Origin: Candidatus Saccharimonadota bacterium
GTDB taxonomy: Bacteria > Patescibacteriota > Saccharimonadia > Saccharimonadales > Saccharimonadaceae
DNA: 64,000 bases
Reading direction: 5' to 3'
NCBI GenBank assembly: GCA_017619315.1
Contig: JAFZSN010000001.1
Coordinates: 62,001-126,000, forward strand
The position numbers and the translations under genes are program-made. Shown piece by piece: positions 16,909 through 25,907 of the stretch (positions are counted from its first letter, which is position 1; each line of letters opens with the position of its first letter). The notes beneath the pieces were generated by a model. It ran no database searches. It was given only the letters and a program-made list of their open reading frames with translations, and was not told the DNA's origin.

Positions 16909-17811
16909 GTGAAGCGAATAATCGTTGTCTTCAACCCCCGCTCATCGCGCTACGACAAGGTTCGTCATGACGTCATAAATCGCTTAAATAGCCTCAAAGG
17001 TTACCTTATCGGTAAATATGAAGTCGAACCAACTGGTCTCGAAAGTAATGTTGCTAAACTCTCTAAACTATTAAAAGATGGCGATCTAGTCGTTTCGGCC
17101 GGCGGCGATGCAACCGGCATTATTGCATCGAATGCGATACTAATGTCAGGGAAAGATGCTATGCTCTCGGCTCTCCCATATGGCAATTTTAACGATCTAG
17201 CTAGGACTCTGGGCACCAAATCATTGGATGACATTCTTTTCGGCGAGACACGCGAACTGTATCCTCTCGAGATCTATATTGACGGCAAATTCTTCCGCTA
17301 CTCAACTTGCTATACTACTATCGGTATGACCGCGGCGGCCGTCCATATTTACGATTCACCCAAAATGCGCGCAAAACTAAAAAGCGATATCGGTCGCAAA
17401 ATCGGCTCCTACACTAGTCTTGCGGGCTGGTATTTCAAAAACCGCCACAAACACGACTTCCTGCCAGAGTTTACCCTAAATGGCTTGCCTGTAGCACGCA
17501 AGACTTCCGACTATACAGCCGTGAATGGTCGCTATATGGCTCGCGTCATGAAGGGCAGGGAGGATTATCGTGATTCTGAATACTTCCGCAGCGAAATCGA
17601 CTACCTAGTTAGCTTCTATCGCCTATCCAAAATGATGGTAAAGAGCATGTTGACCCGCATCCCAGGCTCCCTTACCACCAAAGATACTCTGGAATTCTTA
17701 CAGCCAGCTACTGTAGTTATCCAGACCGAAGGCGAATACCATACTTGTGAGAACATTCAAAAAATCGAAATCAAGAAAAGCAAAAAACGCCTAAAAGTAG
17801 TTGAGCGCTGA
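16909..17811 (+). CDS. Diacylglycerol/lipid kinase family protein
   Basis: 300 residues from a GTG at 16909, chosen because AAGGAG lies 6 nt before it; an ATG at 16891 is also in frame and would overlap the previous gene. DAGK catalytic-domain features: VVFNPRSSR at the start, VVSAGGDATG (GGD nucleotide motif) and LPYGNFNDLARTLG (GTGNDFAR-like). The C-terminal half is a beta-sandwich as in YegS/DgkB. Probably phosphorylates a lipid or sphingoid alcohol; the substrate is not determined. Confidence 0.85.
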   Translation: MKRIIVVFNPRSSRYDKVRHDVINRLNSLKGYLIGKYEVEPTGLESNVAKLSKLLKDGDLVVSAGGDATGIIASNAILMSGKDAMLSALPYGNFNDLARTLGTKSLDDILFGETRELYPLEIYIDGKFFRYSTCYTTIGMTAAAVHIYDSPKMRAKLKSDIGRKIGSYTSLAGWYFKNRHKHDFLPEFTLNGLPVARKTSDYTAVNGRYMARVMKGREDYRDSEYFRSEIDYLVSFYRLSKMMVKSMLTRIPGSLTTKDTLEFLQPATVVIQTEGEYHTCENIQKIEIKKSKKRLKVVER

Positions 17812-17833
17812 TCGAGATAGCTACCAGATATGA

Positions 17834-17839
17834 TATACT
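17834..17839 (+). promoter_or_regulatory. -10 box of leaderless P-loop kinase gene
   Basis: TATGATATACT, 6 nt before ATG 17846. Confidence 0.55.
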
Positions 17840-17845
17840 ATATAC

Positions 17846-18412
17846 ATGGACAATGTTAAAATATTAGCTGTCGTCGGTATGTCTGGCTCCGGTAAGTCAG
17901 TTGTAGTCGACTATCTTACTGACCAAGGTTATCCCAAAGTCTATTTTGGTGGAATGATCTATAAGGAAATGGAAAAGCGCGGCATTGAGCGTACCGAAGA
18001 TGGCGAATCAGAGAAAAAATTCCGTGAAGAGATTCGCGAGCAAGAAGGCAAAGACTGGGTAGTTAATCAAGTTATTGCCGAGACCAAAGATTTAATCAAC
18101 GCAGGCCAAAAGCGTATCGTGCTTGATGGCGTATACTCGTGGACTGAATATAGGATTCTAAAACACGAGTTCCCGAAAGCTCTTACATTTGTTGCTGTTG
18201 TCGTTGACAAGAAATTACGCTATGAACGCGTCGCTAAGCGACCAGGACGCTCCTTTGATGCCAAGGCCATCCGTGAACGCGACCGCAGTGAGATCGAGAA
18301 CCTCGAGAAAGGCGGCCCTATCGTCGCGGCTGACTACTATCTTCTAAATAACGGCACCGTCGAAGAATTGCAGGACAGTTTAAAAGACCTCTTAAAGAGG
18401 ATTGAGTTCTAA
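17846..18412 (+). CDS. P-loop kinase, dephospho-CoA-kinase-like (UPF0200-like)
   Basis: 188 residues. Walker A GMSGSGKSVVVDYL, then VYFGGMIYKEMEKRG, FREEIREQEGKDWVV, a Walker-B-like RIVLDGVYSWTEY and a lid-like RVAKRPGRSF with RERDRSEIENLEKGG. The layout resembles nucleotide/dephospho-CoA kinases, especially the archaeal UPF0200 group. Reaction uncertain. Followed 8 bp later by polA. Confidence 0.65.
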   Translation: MDNVKILAVVGMSGSGKSVVVDYLTDQGYPKVYFGGMIYKEMEKRGIERTEDGESEKKFREEIREQEGKDWVVNQVIAETKDLINAGQKRIVLDGVYSWTEYRILKHEFPKALTFVAVVVDKKLRYERVAKRPGRSFDAKAIRERDRSEIENLEKGGPIVAADYYLLNNGTVEELQDSLKDLLKRIEF

Positions 18413-18420
18413 CAAAGCAT

Positions 18421-20799
18421 ATGGCCACGATGAAAAGATTAGTACTAATAGACGGAAAATCAGTTTTCTATCGTGGTTATTATGCAATGGGCGCCCTCAG
18501 CCTCACCGACGGCACCCCGACTGGTGGCATTTATGGCTTTGCTGCCATCTCTATGGAAATCGTCAAGAAGCTAAATCCCACTAAGGTCGTAGTGGCCTGG
18601 GATTCCAAGTCTTCCACCTCTAAACGTCGCGCAATTTATGCAGACTACAAAGCCGGACGCGTCAAACCAGGCGAGGATTTTTATGCCCAAATCCCGTTCC
18701 TTGAAGCGCTTATCAAGGATCTTGGTTGGGATTTTGTCGAAATCCCAGATTACGAAGCTGATGACATTATTGGTACTTTGAGCAAACAAGCCGATGATGC
18801 CGGCGACTGGGAAACCTATATTATTTCTAGCGACCTCGATATGCTTCAAATCGTCGACGACAACACTCATATGTGGCGCATCCTTAAGGGCTTTACTAAC
18901 ATTGAACAAATAAATGTACCAGAGCTAGAGGCTAAGTACGGCATCAATAAATCTCAATTCTTAGACCTAAAAGCCTTAAAGGGCGATTCCTCAGATAACA
19001 TTCCAGGCGTTCCGGGTATCGGCGAAAAAACCGCCGCGAAGCTCCTCGGTGAGTACGGTGACCTGGACGGTGTTTACTCGCATATAGATGAGATCACTGG
19101 CTCCACCAAGGCCAAGCTCGAATCCGGCAAAGAATCGGCTTATATGTCACGAGATTTAGCCCGTATCATGTTTGACGCCCCAGTTAAGCTTGACGATCTC
19201 CCGGACTTCTCGTTTGACGAAGAACGCGTGGTTGCGGGCCTAAAAAAGCTCGAGTTCAACTCCCTCATTCGTAAGGTAAAACACGCGTCAACATTCGAGA
19301 GCGGCACTTCGAAGGAGCAAACTGTAGAGCCTAGGAAAGAGCCCGAAACTCCTAAGAAAGCCCCGATCATGGCTCCTCTAGGCGACGCCGTCATTGATTG
19401 GGATATCAAATCCTTAATGCATCAAAACGACAGAATTGCAGAGAAAATCCTAAAAGGTGAGAGTTTTTGGGACCTTGGCCAGGCCGCATTCCTTTTGAAC
19501 CCTTTGATGCGAGAGATTCCTCAACTCGTCGTCCCCGAAGAGGAGCGAGAACGCCAGTATCTCGAATTCGAAAAATACCCCAAGCTTTACGATATTTATC
19601 AAAACCTAGACCTGCCACTCATCCCAATTCTTTATAAAATGGAAAAGAAGGGAATGCTGATCGACCGCGACTATTTCAAGAATCTCCAAACCGAGTATAC
19701 TGCCGAAGTAGCGAGGCTGGAATCTGAGGTCCAAGAATTAGCCGGCACTAGTTTTAACGTCAATTCGCCAGTTCAACTCTCCGAGGTTTTATTCACTAAG
19801 CTGGGGCTCCCGGTTAAAGGTATCAAGAAGACTACTCGCGGCTACTCCACTGGCGCCAAAGAGCTAGAGAAATTAAAAGACGAGCATCCTATCATCGAGA
19901 AGATTACCGAATATCGCGAAGCAGCGAAACTTCTAAATACCTACATCGTCCCAATGCCAAACTTAGCCGACGTCGACGGCCGTATTCATACCACCTTTAC
20001 TCAGAACGTAACCGCAACTGGACGTCTTAGCTCCAAGGATCCAAACCTACAAAACATCCCGGTCCGCACCGAAGAAGGTAAACGCATCCGTACCGGCTTT
20101 GTGGCTAGCAAAGGCAAAGTTTTCGTTTCCGCCGATTATTCTCAGTTTGAATTGCGTCTAGCTGCCGTCTTGTCTGGCGACCAGGCCTTAATTGACGATT
20201 TTAATCACGACATCGATATTCATACTAAAACTGCTGCCGAAGCCTTCAAGATCCCGATGGATAAGGTTACCAGGGACCAACGTCGTGCCGCCAAGGTGAT
20301 TAATTTTGGTATTCTATATGGCATGAGTGTTAAAGGCCTTGCTGATGCCGCCAAGATGCCAATCGGCGAAGCCAAGAAGTTTATTGATAATTACTTTGAA
20401 CTTCGTGCCCCAATCAAACGCAAACTAGAAGAGATCTTAAAACAGGCCAGGGAAGAAGGATATGTTGAAACTTATTACGGTCGTCGCCGCCCTACTCCCG
20501 ATGTAAAATCTCCGAATTTCATTATTCGCCAAGCCGCTGAGCGTGCCGCGCAGAATATGCCAATTCAGGGCACCGAAGCCGACCTTATGAAGCGTGCCAT
20601 GATCAAAATTGACCAAGCCCTTCCGAAGGGTGCCGAGCTAGTCATGCAAGTGCACGACTCTCTTATCGTTGAATGCGACGAGAAACAAAAAGACGAAGTA
20701 AGCAAAATCCTCCAAGCCGAAATGGAGTCAGTTGCGCCGGAGCTCCCCATTAAGCTGGCTACCGAAGTTACATCCGGGCACAACTGGGGCGAATTGTAA
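18421..20799 (+). CDS. polA: DNA polymerase I
   Basis: 792 residues. 5'-nuclease domain (1-290) with DYEADDIIGTL, SSDLDMLQ and GDSSDNIPGVPGIGEKTA; the middle 3'-5' exonuclease region is reduced to about 110 residues without the usual DxE motif, so proofreading is probably absent; polymerase domain with motif A SADYSQFELRLAA, motif B RRAAKVINFGILYGMS and motif C MQVHDSLIVE. Repairs gaps and removes primers. An alternative ATG three codons in (MKRL) is possible. Follows the P-loop kinase gene closely. Confidence 0.96.
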   Translation: MATMKRLVLIDGKSVFYRGYYAMGALSLTDGTPTGGIYGFAAISMEIVKKLNPTKVVVAWDSKSSTSKRRAIYADYKAGRVKPGEDFYAQIPFLEALIKDLGWDFVEIPDYEADDIIGTLSKQADDAGDWETYIISSDLDMLQIVDDNTHMWRILKGFTNIEQINVPELEAKYGINKSQFLDLKALKGDSSDNIPGVPGIGEKTAAKLLGEYGDLDGVYSHIDEITGSTKAKLESGKESAYMSRDLARIMFDAPVKLDDLPDFSFDEERVVAGLKKLEFNSLIRKVKHASTFESGTSKEQTVEPRKEPETPKKAPIMAPLGDAVIDWDIKSLMHQNDRIAEKILKGESFWDLGQAAFLLNPLMREIPQLVVPEEERERQYLEFEKYPKLYDIYQNLDLPLIPILYKMEKKGMLIDRDYFKNLQTEYTAEVARLESEVQELAGTSFNVNSPVQLSEVLFTKLGLPVKGIKKTTRGYSTGAKELEKLKDEHPIIEKITEYREAAKLLNTYIVPMPNLADVDGRIHTTFTQNVTATGRLSSKDPNLQNIPVRTEEGKRIRTGFVASKGKVFVSADYSQFELRLAAVLSGDQALIDDFNHDIDIHTKTAAEAFKIPMDKVTRDQRRAAKVINFGILYGMSVKGLADAAKMPIGEAKKFIDNYFELRAPIKRKLEEILKQAREEGYVETYYGRRRPTPDVKSPNFIIRQAAERAAQNMPIQGTEADLMKRAMIKIDQALPKGAELVMQVHDSLIVECDEKQKDEVSKILQAEMESVAPELPIKLATEVTSGHNWGEL

Positions 20800-20912
20800 T
20801 CGATTTAACCTTAGGCGCTTTCTCTTAAAACGCTCATGCAATGATTCTTAAATTTTGAACTTGTTTTTTGTTAGGCGGTGTGTTTTATATGTCCCAAAAT
20901 AAAGGAGACACC

Positions 20913-22673
20913 ATGTTGAAAACACTTCAAAATGCCATACATGCACCTCTGCCCGTCAGGGCTCGCAAAATCTGTTATACCATTATCCTCCTCGCATTTA
21001 TCTTCCTATTTTTCTTAAAGCCAGCCGCAACACCGACCTACGCTGCTTCATCTTGCCCCGACTTGAAAATTATTTTCGCTCGCGGCTCTGGCGGTGAACG
21101 CTACAACAACGGCGAATATCAGGCCTTCGAGAGCTCTCTAGAAGCAAAGCTTTCGACCTCATCTCTGTCTTACGCTTTTGACGACCTAGATTATCCAGCT
21201 GTTAGCGTAGGTATCGGCGACGGGCACTTTGGTACTATGCTTGGCGCCTATATCAGCGGAGGCGACTCTTATGAATTTGGTGAGAGCGTCAAAGAGGGAA
21301 CGAAGAAACTACATAAAATTATTAACTCCAGCACTTGCCCAAACACTAAATATGTCATAGCTGGCTATTCGCAAGGGGCACTGGTTGTATTGAAAGATCT
21401 CGCGGAAATCAATCCTGATAAACTCATCTACGCCGCCACCTTTGGTGACCCAAAAATCTATCTACCAGAAGGTGCGGGGCTATTGCCAGCAGCTTGCCGA
21501 GGGGATAATTTGTCAGAGTATCGCGCCTACGTCCCAGATTGTCGTGCCTACAAAGGACTTTTAGGCGGCAGGGATCCATACGTTGCGTCAGGTTTTCAAG
21601 GCAAGATTGGGGCCTGGTGTAATAAAGCAGACATATTTTGCAGCTCTCATTTTAGTATCGAAGCCCACACCCACTATGTTGAAGATGGCCTCTACGAAGA
21701 TGCCTCTCGCCTGATTTTCAGTAAAATTGCTGCCGAATTTGGCTTCAAAAACCAATATACCTCACCTCACGATACTGCCATTCTGATCGACTCGACCGGG
21801 TCCATGAGGGATCTCATAGACGAGTATAAAGCTGAAGCCCTGAGGCTAGCTGAAAAAACTATCAATTCCGGTGGCCGTGTTGCTCTTTACGATTATCGCG
21901 ACCTAAAAGACCCCTACCAGCCAGTCGAGAGATGTAGCTTCAAGACTTGCGACATGGAAACTTTCAAGGCTGGCTTAGACCAAATACAAGTTGATGGTGG
22001 AGGCGACACGAAAGAATCTCTCCTTTCCGCCTCTCTCCACGTCATGAAGAGTCTAGACTGGCAGCTCGGCTCCACTAAGTCACTAGTCATTCTGACGGAC
22101 GCCGGATATCATTCTCCCGATTGTGACGGCACCACCTTCTATGATGTAAAAACTCTCAGTAAACAAATTGACCCAGTCAACTTCTATATCATTACTACGC
22201 CAAAAAACTTATCGTCCTACCAATCCTTGGCCGATGCAACTGACGGAGCCGTGATCTCCTCTGTCGATGACCTTAGTCTTCTTACCGACAATATTATCAA
22301 ACGTTTCGATAGCCTACCTCGCGTCGAGGAAGATCTCACAGACCCAGGCGAAACCGCACTCCACCTAGAAATTACCAACAGTACTATCCTCCCGGATAAC
22401 TCAATCAGGGTTGGCTTTGTTAGCGACGCGCCTTACACTCTCGTTGTGCTAAATGACGTATTGCTCGGGATGGCCGACCGTGCTGACTTTACTATTACAG
22501 GACTAGACTTAAACCGAGACAATAATCTTATTCTCGTGCCGTTTGATGGAACTATGCGCGGCGATTCGGTCTCCGTGGAACTAAATACCGGTTACGGTGG
22601 CACCACCAGCCCTGAGTCAAGCTACGTGGTCACACCGGTAGCCCCCAAAGCTCCTAATACCGGCAGAAGGTAG
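20913..22673 (+). CDS. Secreted cutinase-like hydrolase fused to a von Willebrand A domain
   Basis: 586 residues from ATG 20913, which has AAAGGAG 5 nt upstream. Signal anchor (about 21-47, ending TYA-AS). Cutinase-type alpha/beta hydrolase: IIFARGSGGER, nucleophile in AGYSQGALVV, acid in WCNKADIFC, His in AHTHYVEDG, with paired Cys as in actinobacterial cutinases. From about residue 290 a vWA domain with MIDAS-like DSTGSM, GGGDTKESL and ILTDAGYH. The C-terminal beta domain ends in APNTGRR without a membrane helix. It may attack esters or lipids of an actinobacterial host surface; this is inference. Confidence 0.8.
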   Translation: MLKTLQNAIHAPLPVRARKICYTIILLAFIFLFFLKPAATPTYAASSCPDLKIIFARGSGGERYNNGEYQAFESSLEAKLSTSSLSYAFDDLDYPAVSVGIGDGHFGTMLGAYISGGDSYEFGESVKEGTKKLHKIINSSTCPNTKYVIAGYSQGALVVLKDLAEINPDKLIYAATFGDPKIYLPEGAGLLPAACRGDNLSEYRAYVPDCRAYKGLLGGRDPYVASGFQGKIGAWCNKADIFCSSHFSIEAHTHYVEDGLYEDASRLIFSKIAAEFGFKNQYTSPHDTAILIDSTGSMRDLIDEYKAEALRLAEKTINSGGRVALYDYRDLKDPYQPVERCSFKTCDMETFKAGLDQIQVDGGGDTKESLLSASLHVMKSLDWQLGSTKSLVILTDAGYHSPDCDGTTFYDVKTLSKQIDPVNFYIITTPKNLSSYQSLADATDGAVISSVDDLSLLTDNIIKRFDSLPRVEEDLTDPGETALHLEITNSTILPDNSIRVGFVSDAPYTLVVLNDVLLGMADRADFTITGLDLNRDNNLILVPFDGTMRGDSVSVELNTGYGGTTSPESSYVVTPVAPKAPNTGRR

Positions 22674-22680
22674 CGCATTA

Positions 22681-22715
22681 AAAAAGAATTGGACTTTATC
22701 TCCAATTCTTTTTTA
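22681..22715. terminator. Bidirectional terminator
   Basis: AAAAAAGAATTGGA pairs with TCCAATTCTTTTTT around a 7-nt loop, between convergent genes; U-runs on both strands. Confidence 0.9.
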
Positions 22716-22729
22716 TTAAGCTCCAAAAT

Positions 22730-23167
22730 CTATCTGGTGTAAGCTAAATTCTGTGCCATAGCTTGAGTTTCAAGTGCTACCAAGCGTTCTGCGTCATTGA
22801 TGGACGAATTCACGCAGTGTTTGACACGTGCTTTCTCTTCGGCTTTCTTTGCATCATTCCATCTATCCAGAGTACCAACTAGATACCCAGTAATTCGGCG
22901 TAGTCTCTCAAATTTACCTTCATCAAACCATTCAGCATGCTCGTTAAAATACTCTTTCATTGCTGCATCACCAGCCTTCGCACCGATTAGCTTCATCCCT
23001 ACCTCTACTAGGCAGGAAACATGCATAGTTTCATATTGATCAAACTCAGCGAGTGCCTCTTTCACTTCCTTCTGTGTGACCTTGGCATACTTCGCAATCG
23101 ACTTTTCAAACCTCTTGAGATCGAAGTTTTCGATATCGTTTGGGTTTTTGTATACGATTTTTTTCAT
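22730..23167 (-). CDS. Stand-alone glycyl-radical-like domain protein related to anaerobic ribonucleotide reductase
   Basis: 145 residues from ATG 23167 (GAAAGGA upstream; an in-frame ATG at 23191 is less likely). Residues about 75-125 contain RRITGYLVGTLDRWNDAKK and RVKH. This matches the C-terminal glycyl-radical site of class III reductase NrdD (R-x-x-GYL...W/N-GK-E...RVKH). The catalytic 10-stranded barrel is absent; the N-terminal half is helical and unrecognised. It could be a spare radical domain, as YfiD/GrcA is for pyruvate formate-lyase, or one part of a split NrdD. A near-consensus NrdR box lies upstream. Confidence 0.6.
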   Translation of the reverse strand: MKKIVYKNPNDIENFDLKRFEKSIAKYAKVTQKEVKEALAEFDQYETMHVSCLVEVGMKLIGAKAGDAAMKEYFNEHAEWFDEGKFERLRRITGYLVGTLDRWNDAKKAEEKARVKHCVNSSINDAERLVALETQAMAQNLAYTR

Positions 23168-23283
23168 GATTTTCCTTTCTTTTTGCTGCATAGGGCTGAA
23201 TTCCCGGTTAGCAGAATCACTTTTATAAGCATTACCTGGAATCTATTCTAACCCCACATATAGCGTATGTCAAGACCCAATAT

Positions 23284-23299
23284 ACACTAAATATAGTGT
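23284..23299. promoter_or_regulatory. Putative NrdR box
   Basis: ACACTAAATATAGTGT, a 16-bp palindrome that matches the published NrdR consensus (acaCwAtATaTwGtgt) at 15 of 16 positions. It lies between the divergent starts at 23167 and 23351. A weaker palindrome ACATA-TATGT is at 23256-23270. Confidence 0.65.
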
Positions 23300-23338
23300 T
23301 TTTCCACAATTAACGGCCCCTATATATTATATATATGG

Positions 23339-23344
23339 TAGAAT
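23339..23344 (+). promoter_or_regulatory. -10 box of leaderless phospholipase-like gene
   Basis: TATGGTAGAAT, 6 nt before ATG 23351. Confidence 0.55.
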
Positions 23345-23350
23345 ATAGAT

Positions 23351-23989
23351 ATGCCGAGTTGGAATATACATCTAGAAGCGGGGAACCGCCTTGCTGATAA
23401 ATTGAAATTCAAAGGAAAAGCCAGACAAGAGTTTTTGCTGGGCTGCCTTTTGCCCGACATCAATAATGGCTACATCAATAAAGTCAGCACCAGAAAAGAA
23501 CACGGTGAAACCCACTATGCTTACAACCAGCGCTCATCTCTCAATTTTTATGCCGAAAATAAGGACGAGATCGACCGCAAAGACCCAATTTTTTTAGGCT
23601 ATCTATTTCATTTGTACACTGATGGATTCTTTAATTATGATTTCTACCGCACCATCAAACGTCATCGTCTCGGCGAGGGGCTGACCCATAAAGAGAAGCA
23701 GAAGATTAAGCACCATGATTTCTGGATCTATGACACCAACTTCCATCACCACCTAGATTATGCCCCATCCGACCTCGGGCGGCTCGCTTCGTATGCTAAT
23801 CAAATTAACGTCACCGATATTACTCCCGAAGACATCGAAAACATTGAACACATTTTGACCGACGAAGCCTTTGGCCAAAACATGAAAGGCGAGAAGTACC
23901 AGTTCTACACCAAAAAACGCCTCGATGATCTGATGGAGGACATGATCGACAGCTTCTCTCACGATTATCTCGGGGAGGATTATGCCTGA
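23351..23989 (+). CDS. Zinc-dependent phospholipase C-like protein
   Basis: 212 residues. Begins MPSWNIHLEAGNRLADKL and contains LLGCLLPDINNG, with several His/Asp later (FLGYLFHLYTDGFF, HHDFWIYDTNFHHHLDY), matching the helical Zn_dep_PLPC family (PF00882-like). Such small cytoplasmic members are common in anaerobes; their substrate is unknown. The gene end overlaps mutM by 8 nt. Confidence 0.7.
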   Translation: MPSWNIHLEAGNRLADKLKFKGKARQEFLLGCLLPDINNGYINKVSTRKEHGETHYAYNQRSSLNFYAENKDEIDRKDPIFLGYLFHLYTDGFFNYDFYRTIKRHRLGEGLTHKEKQKIKHHDFWIYDTNFHHHLDYAPSDLGRLASYANQINVTDITPEDIENIEHILTDEAFGQNMKGEKYQFYTKKRLDDLMEDMIDSFSHDYLGEDYA

Positions 23990-24878
23990 GCTCCCTGAAG
24001 TCGAAACAATTCGTCGTGGGCTGAATAAATATATTGTTCATAAAAAAATCATCCGTACCGAAGTTTTGTGCGACAAATCTTTTATAGGCGAACCAGCTAC
24101 GGGTGTAGTCAAAACCCTCCGACGCTTTGGTAAGGCGCTAGTTATCGATTTAGATAATAGCTTATCCTTAATGATTCATCTTCGCATGACTGGTCAATTG
24201 ATTTTCGACCCGGGACCAGGCGATAAGCCAGATTCTCGTTTTGCTGCCGGCCATCCAAGCGACAGTTTTACCGATAAGCTACCCAATAAACAAACTCGCG
24301 TTATTTTGGAATTTGATGACGGGGGCCACCTGTTTTTCAACGACCAACGTAAGTTTGGCTTCATTAAGGTTCTTCCAACGAACGAAGTAGGGAACGACCC
24401 CTTCATCAAGAAACTCGCTAAGGAACCCTGGCAGATGAAAGAGGGCGAATTCTATGAAAAACTAAAGAAGCATCAGAATTCTTGCGTCAAAGCTACAATC
24501 CTAGACCAGTCGGTCATTTGTGGGCTTGGCAACATTTATGCCGACGAAGCTTTATTCATGTCCAAAATCCACCCCGAGAGGAAAAGCGGCTCCATCACCA
24601 AAAAAGAAGCCAGCCTTCTTCTAAAATCTGCGCGCGAAGTCATGGATAAATCCATAAGTTCGGGTGGCTCCACTATGCATACTTATGTCAAAGCTGATGG
24701 CACCAAAGGAGACTATCTCGAGCTCTTCGCCAATGTGTTCCGCCGTAACGGCAAGCCTTGCCCGCGTTGTGGCACCGAGATTCAGAAAATCAGAGTCGCA
24801 GGCCGCGGCACGCACATTTGCCCAAAATGCCAGCAACTAAAAGGCGGCTCAAAAAGCCAAAGAAAGGTAGACTCATGA
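23982..24878 (+). CDS. mutM: Formamidopyrimidine-DNA glycosylase
   Basis: 298 residues. Starts MPELPEVETIRRGL (Pro1 nucleophile, Glu2), the H2TH region contains CGLGNIYADEALF, and a complete zinc finger is present at the end (CPRCGTEIQKIRVAGRGTHICPKC). Removes oxidised purines and cuts the abasic site. The finger is intact although zinc sites in DnaG and NrdR are lost. Its TGA stop overlaps the ATG of holA. Confidence 0.95.
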   Translation: MPELPEVETIRRGLNKYIVHKKIIRTEVLCDKSFIGEPATGVVKTLRRFGKALVIDLDNSLSLMIHLRMTGQLIFDPGPGDKPDSRFAAGHPSDSFTDKLPNKQTRVILEFDDGGHLFFNDQRKFGFIKVLPTNEVGNDPFIKKLAKEPWQMKEGEFYEKLKKHQNSCVKATILDQSVICGLGNIYADEALFMSKIHPERKSGSITKKEASLLLKSAREVMDKSISSGGSTMHTYVKADGTKGDYLELFANVFRRNGKPCPRCGTEIQKIRVAGRGTHICPKCQQLKGGSKSQRKVDS

Positions 24879-25480
24879 TCAGAATTTTTACCGGCGACGA
24901 CCGCGTTAGGGCTAGCCAAGAAATCGCTAAAAAACTAGGTGATTCATACGAGATAATCGAAGGGGCAGACTTAACCCCAGATGCTTTGCCCAGCGTCTTT
25001 CTCGGCAATTCACTTTTTTCCGATCAGCGTAAAATCCTAATCCGCGATATCAGCACTAATAAGCTCGTCTTCGAAAAGCTCCCAGACTATCTTGATACCC
25101 CGCACGACGTTATCATCCAAGAATTAAAACTAGACAAACGCTCTAGCGCCTATAAAGCTATCAAGGACAAGGTCGAAATCAAAGACTTTCCGCTTCCCGA
25201 GAATCCTAACCTCCGTCTCGTTTTTGACATTTATAAAACCGCCAAAACAGATGGCAAAAAAGCCGTCGAAATGCTAGAAAAAATCAAGACAGAAGAAGAC
25301 CCGATTATGTTTTTTGGTCTCTTGACCTCGCAAGCCATTAAAGATTACAACAATAGACAGGGAACCAAAGAAAAACGAGTTCTAAGAGAACTCGCTAAAC
25401 TTGACTTAAGCCTGAAATCTTCATCCCACGATCCGTGGCTGTTGATAGAGGCGTTTTTACTTCTTCTTCGCAGCTTTTAG
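24875..25480 (+). CDS. holA: DNA polymerase III delta subunit-like protein
   Basis: 201 residues from the ATG overlapping the mutM stop (ATGA); an upstream in-frame ATG would lie within mutM. IRIFTGDDRVRASQEIAKKLG and LPSVFLGNSLFSDQRKILIRD match the N-terminal AAA+-like domain of HolA, followed by a helical C-terminal region. Shorter than E. coli delta (343 residues). Clamp-loader subunit that opens the sliding clamp. Its 3' end overlaps rpsT antisense by 24 bp. Confidence 0.75.
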   Translation: MIRIFTGDDRVRASQEIAKKLGDSYEIIEGADLTPDALPSVFLGNSLFSDQRKILIRDISTNKLVFEKLPDYLDTPHDVIIQELKLDKRSSAYKAIKDKVEIKDFPLPENPNLRLVFDIYKTAKTDGKKAVEMLEKIKTEEDPIMFFGLLTSQAIKDYNNRQGTKEKRVLRELAKLDLSLKSSSHDPWLLIEAFLLLLRSF

Positions 25481-25705
25481 GATAGCATGAAGCTTTGCTT
25501 TGCGGCGAGAAGCAGTATTCTTTTTCATCAAATCCTTCTTTACGGCTTTGTCGTACTCTGATTGAGCTTTCGCCAAAGTCTTCTGTGAAGGTTTCTCTTT
25601 AAAAGCCTTCAACGCAACCTTAATATCTTTCTTGATTTGCTGGTTGTGTGCAGTACGCTTTTCTGCTTGTCTCGCTGCTTTTTTGGCAGATTTTATAATC
25701 GGCAT
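25457..25705 (-). CDS. rpsT: 30S ribosomal protein S20
   Basis: 82 residues, strongly basic helical protein: MPIIKSAKKAARQAEKRTAHN at the start and DKAVKKDLMKKNTASRRKAKL near the end are typical. Binds the 5' domain of 16S rRNA. Stop codon lies 24 bp inside the convergent holA gene. Confidence 0.95.
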   Translation of the reverse strand: MPIIKSAKKAARQAEKRTAHNQQIKKDIKVALKAFKEKPSQKTLAKAQSEYDKAVKKDLMKKNTASRRKAKLHAILKAAKKK

Positions 25706-25856
25706 TTAAATTCCTATTTAGATTAAAAATTAATAACTTTTGATTATTATATCTCATAATCCCGAAATTGTAAAGAGTAGTTTCCCCAATGGCTTTAGAC
25801 CGAAACAAGGGAAGGGTATTAAATGATCATCTAGCTTCAAGTCGCAAAATATAACC

Positions 25857-25885
25857 TTGCGAATTTGAAAAGCTTATGCTATATA
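25857..25885 (+). promoter_or_regulatory. Promoter of the DHH-like gene
   Basis: TTGCGA (25857-25862), 17-bp spacer, TATATA (25880-25885), then GAAAGG before the ATG at 25908. Confidence 0.6.
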
Positions 25886-25907
25886 TATTCTATAGAAAGG
25901 TTTAAAA

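Noticed and set aside
17805..24878. Alternative genetic code (UGA as glycine)
   Set aside because: Several well-conserved genes end normally at TGA and no conserved frame reads through TGA.
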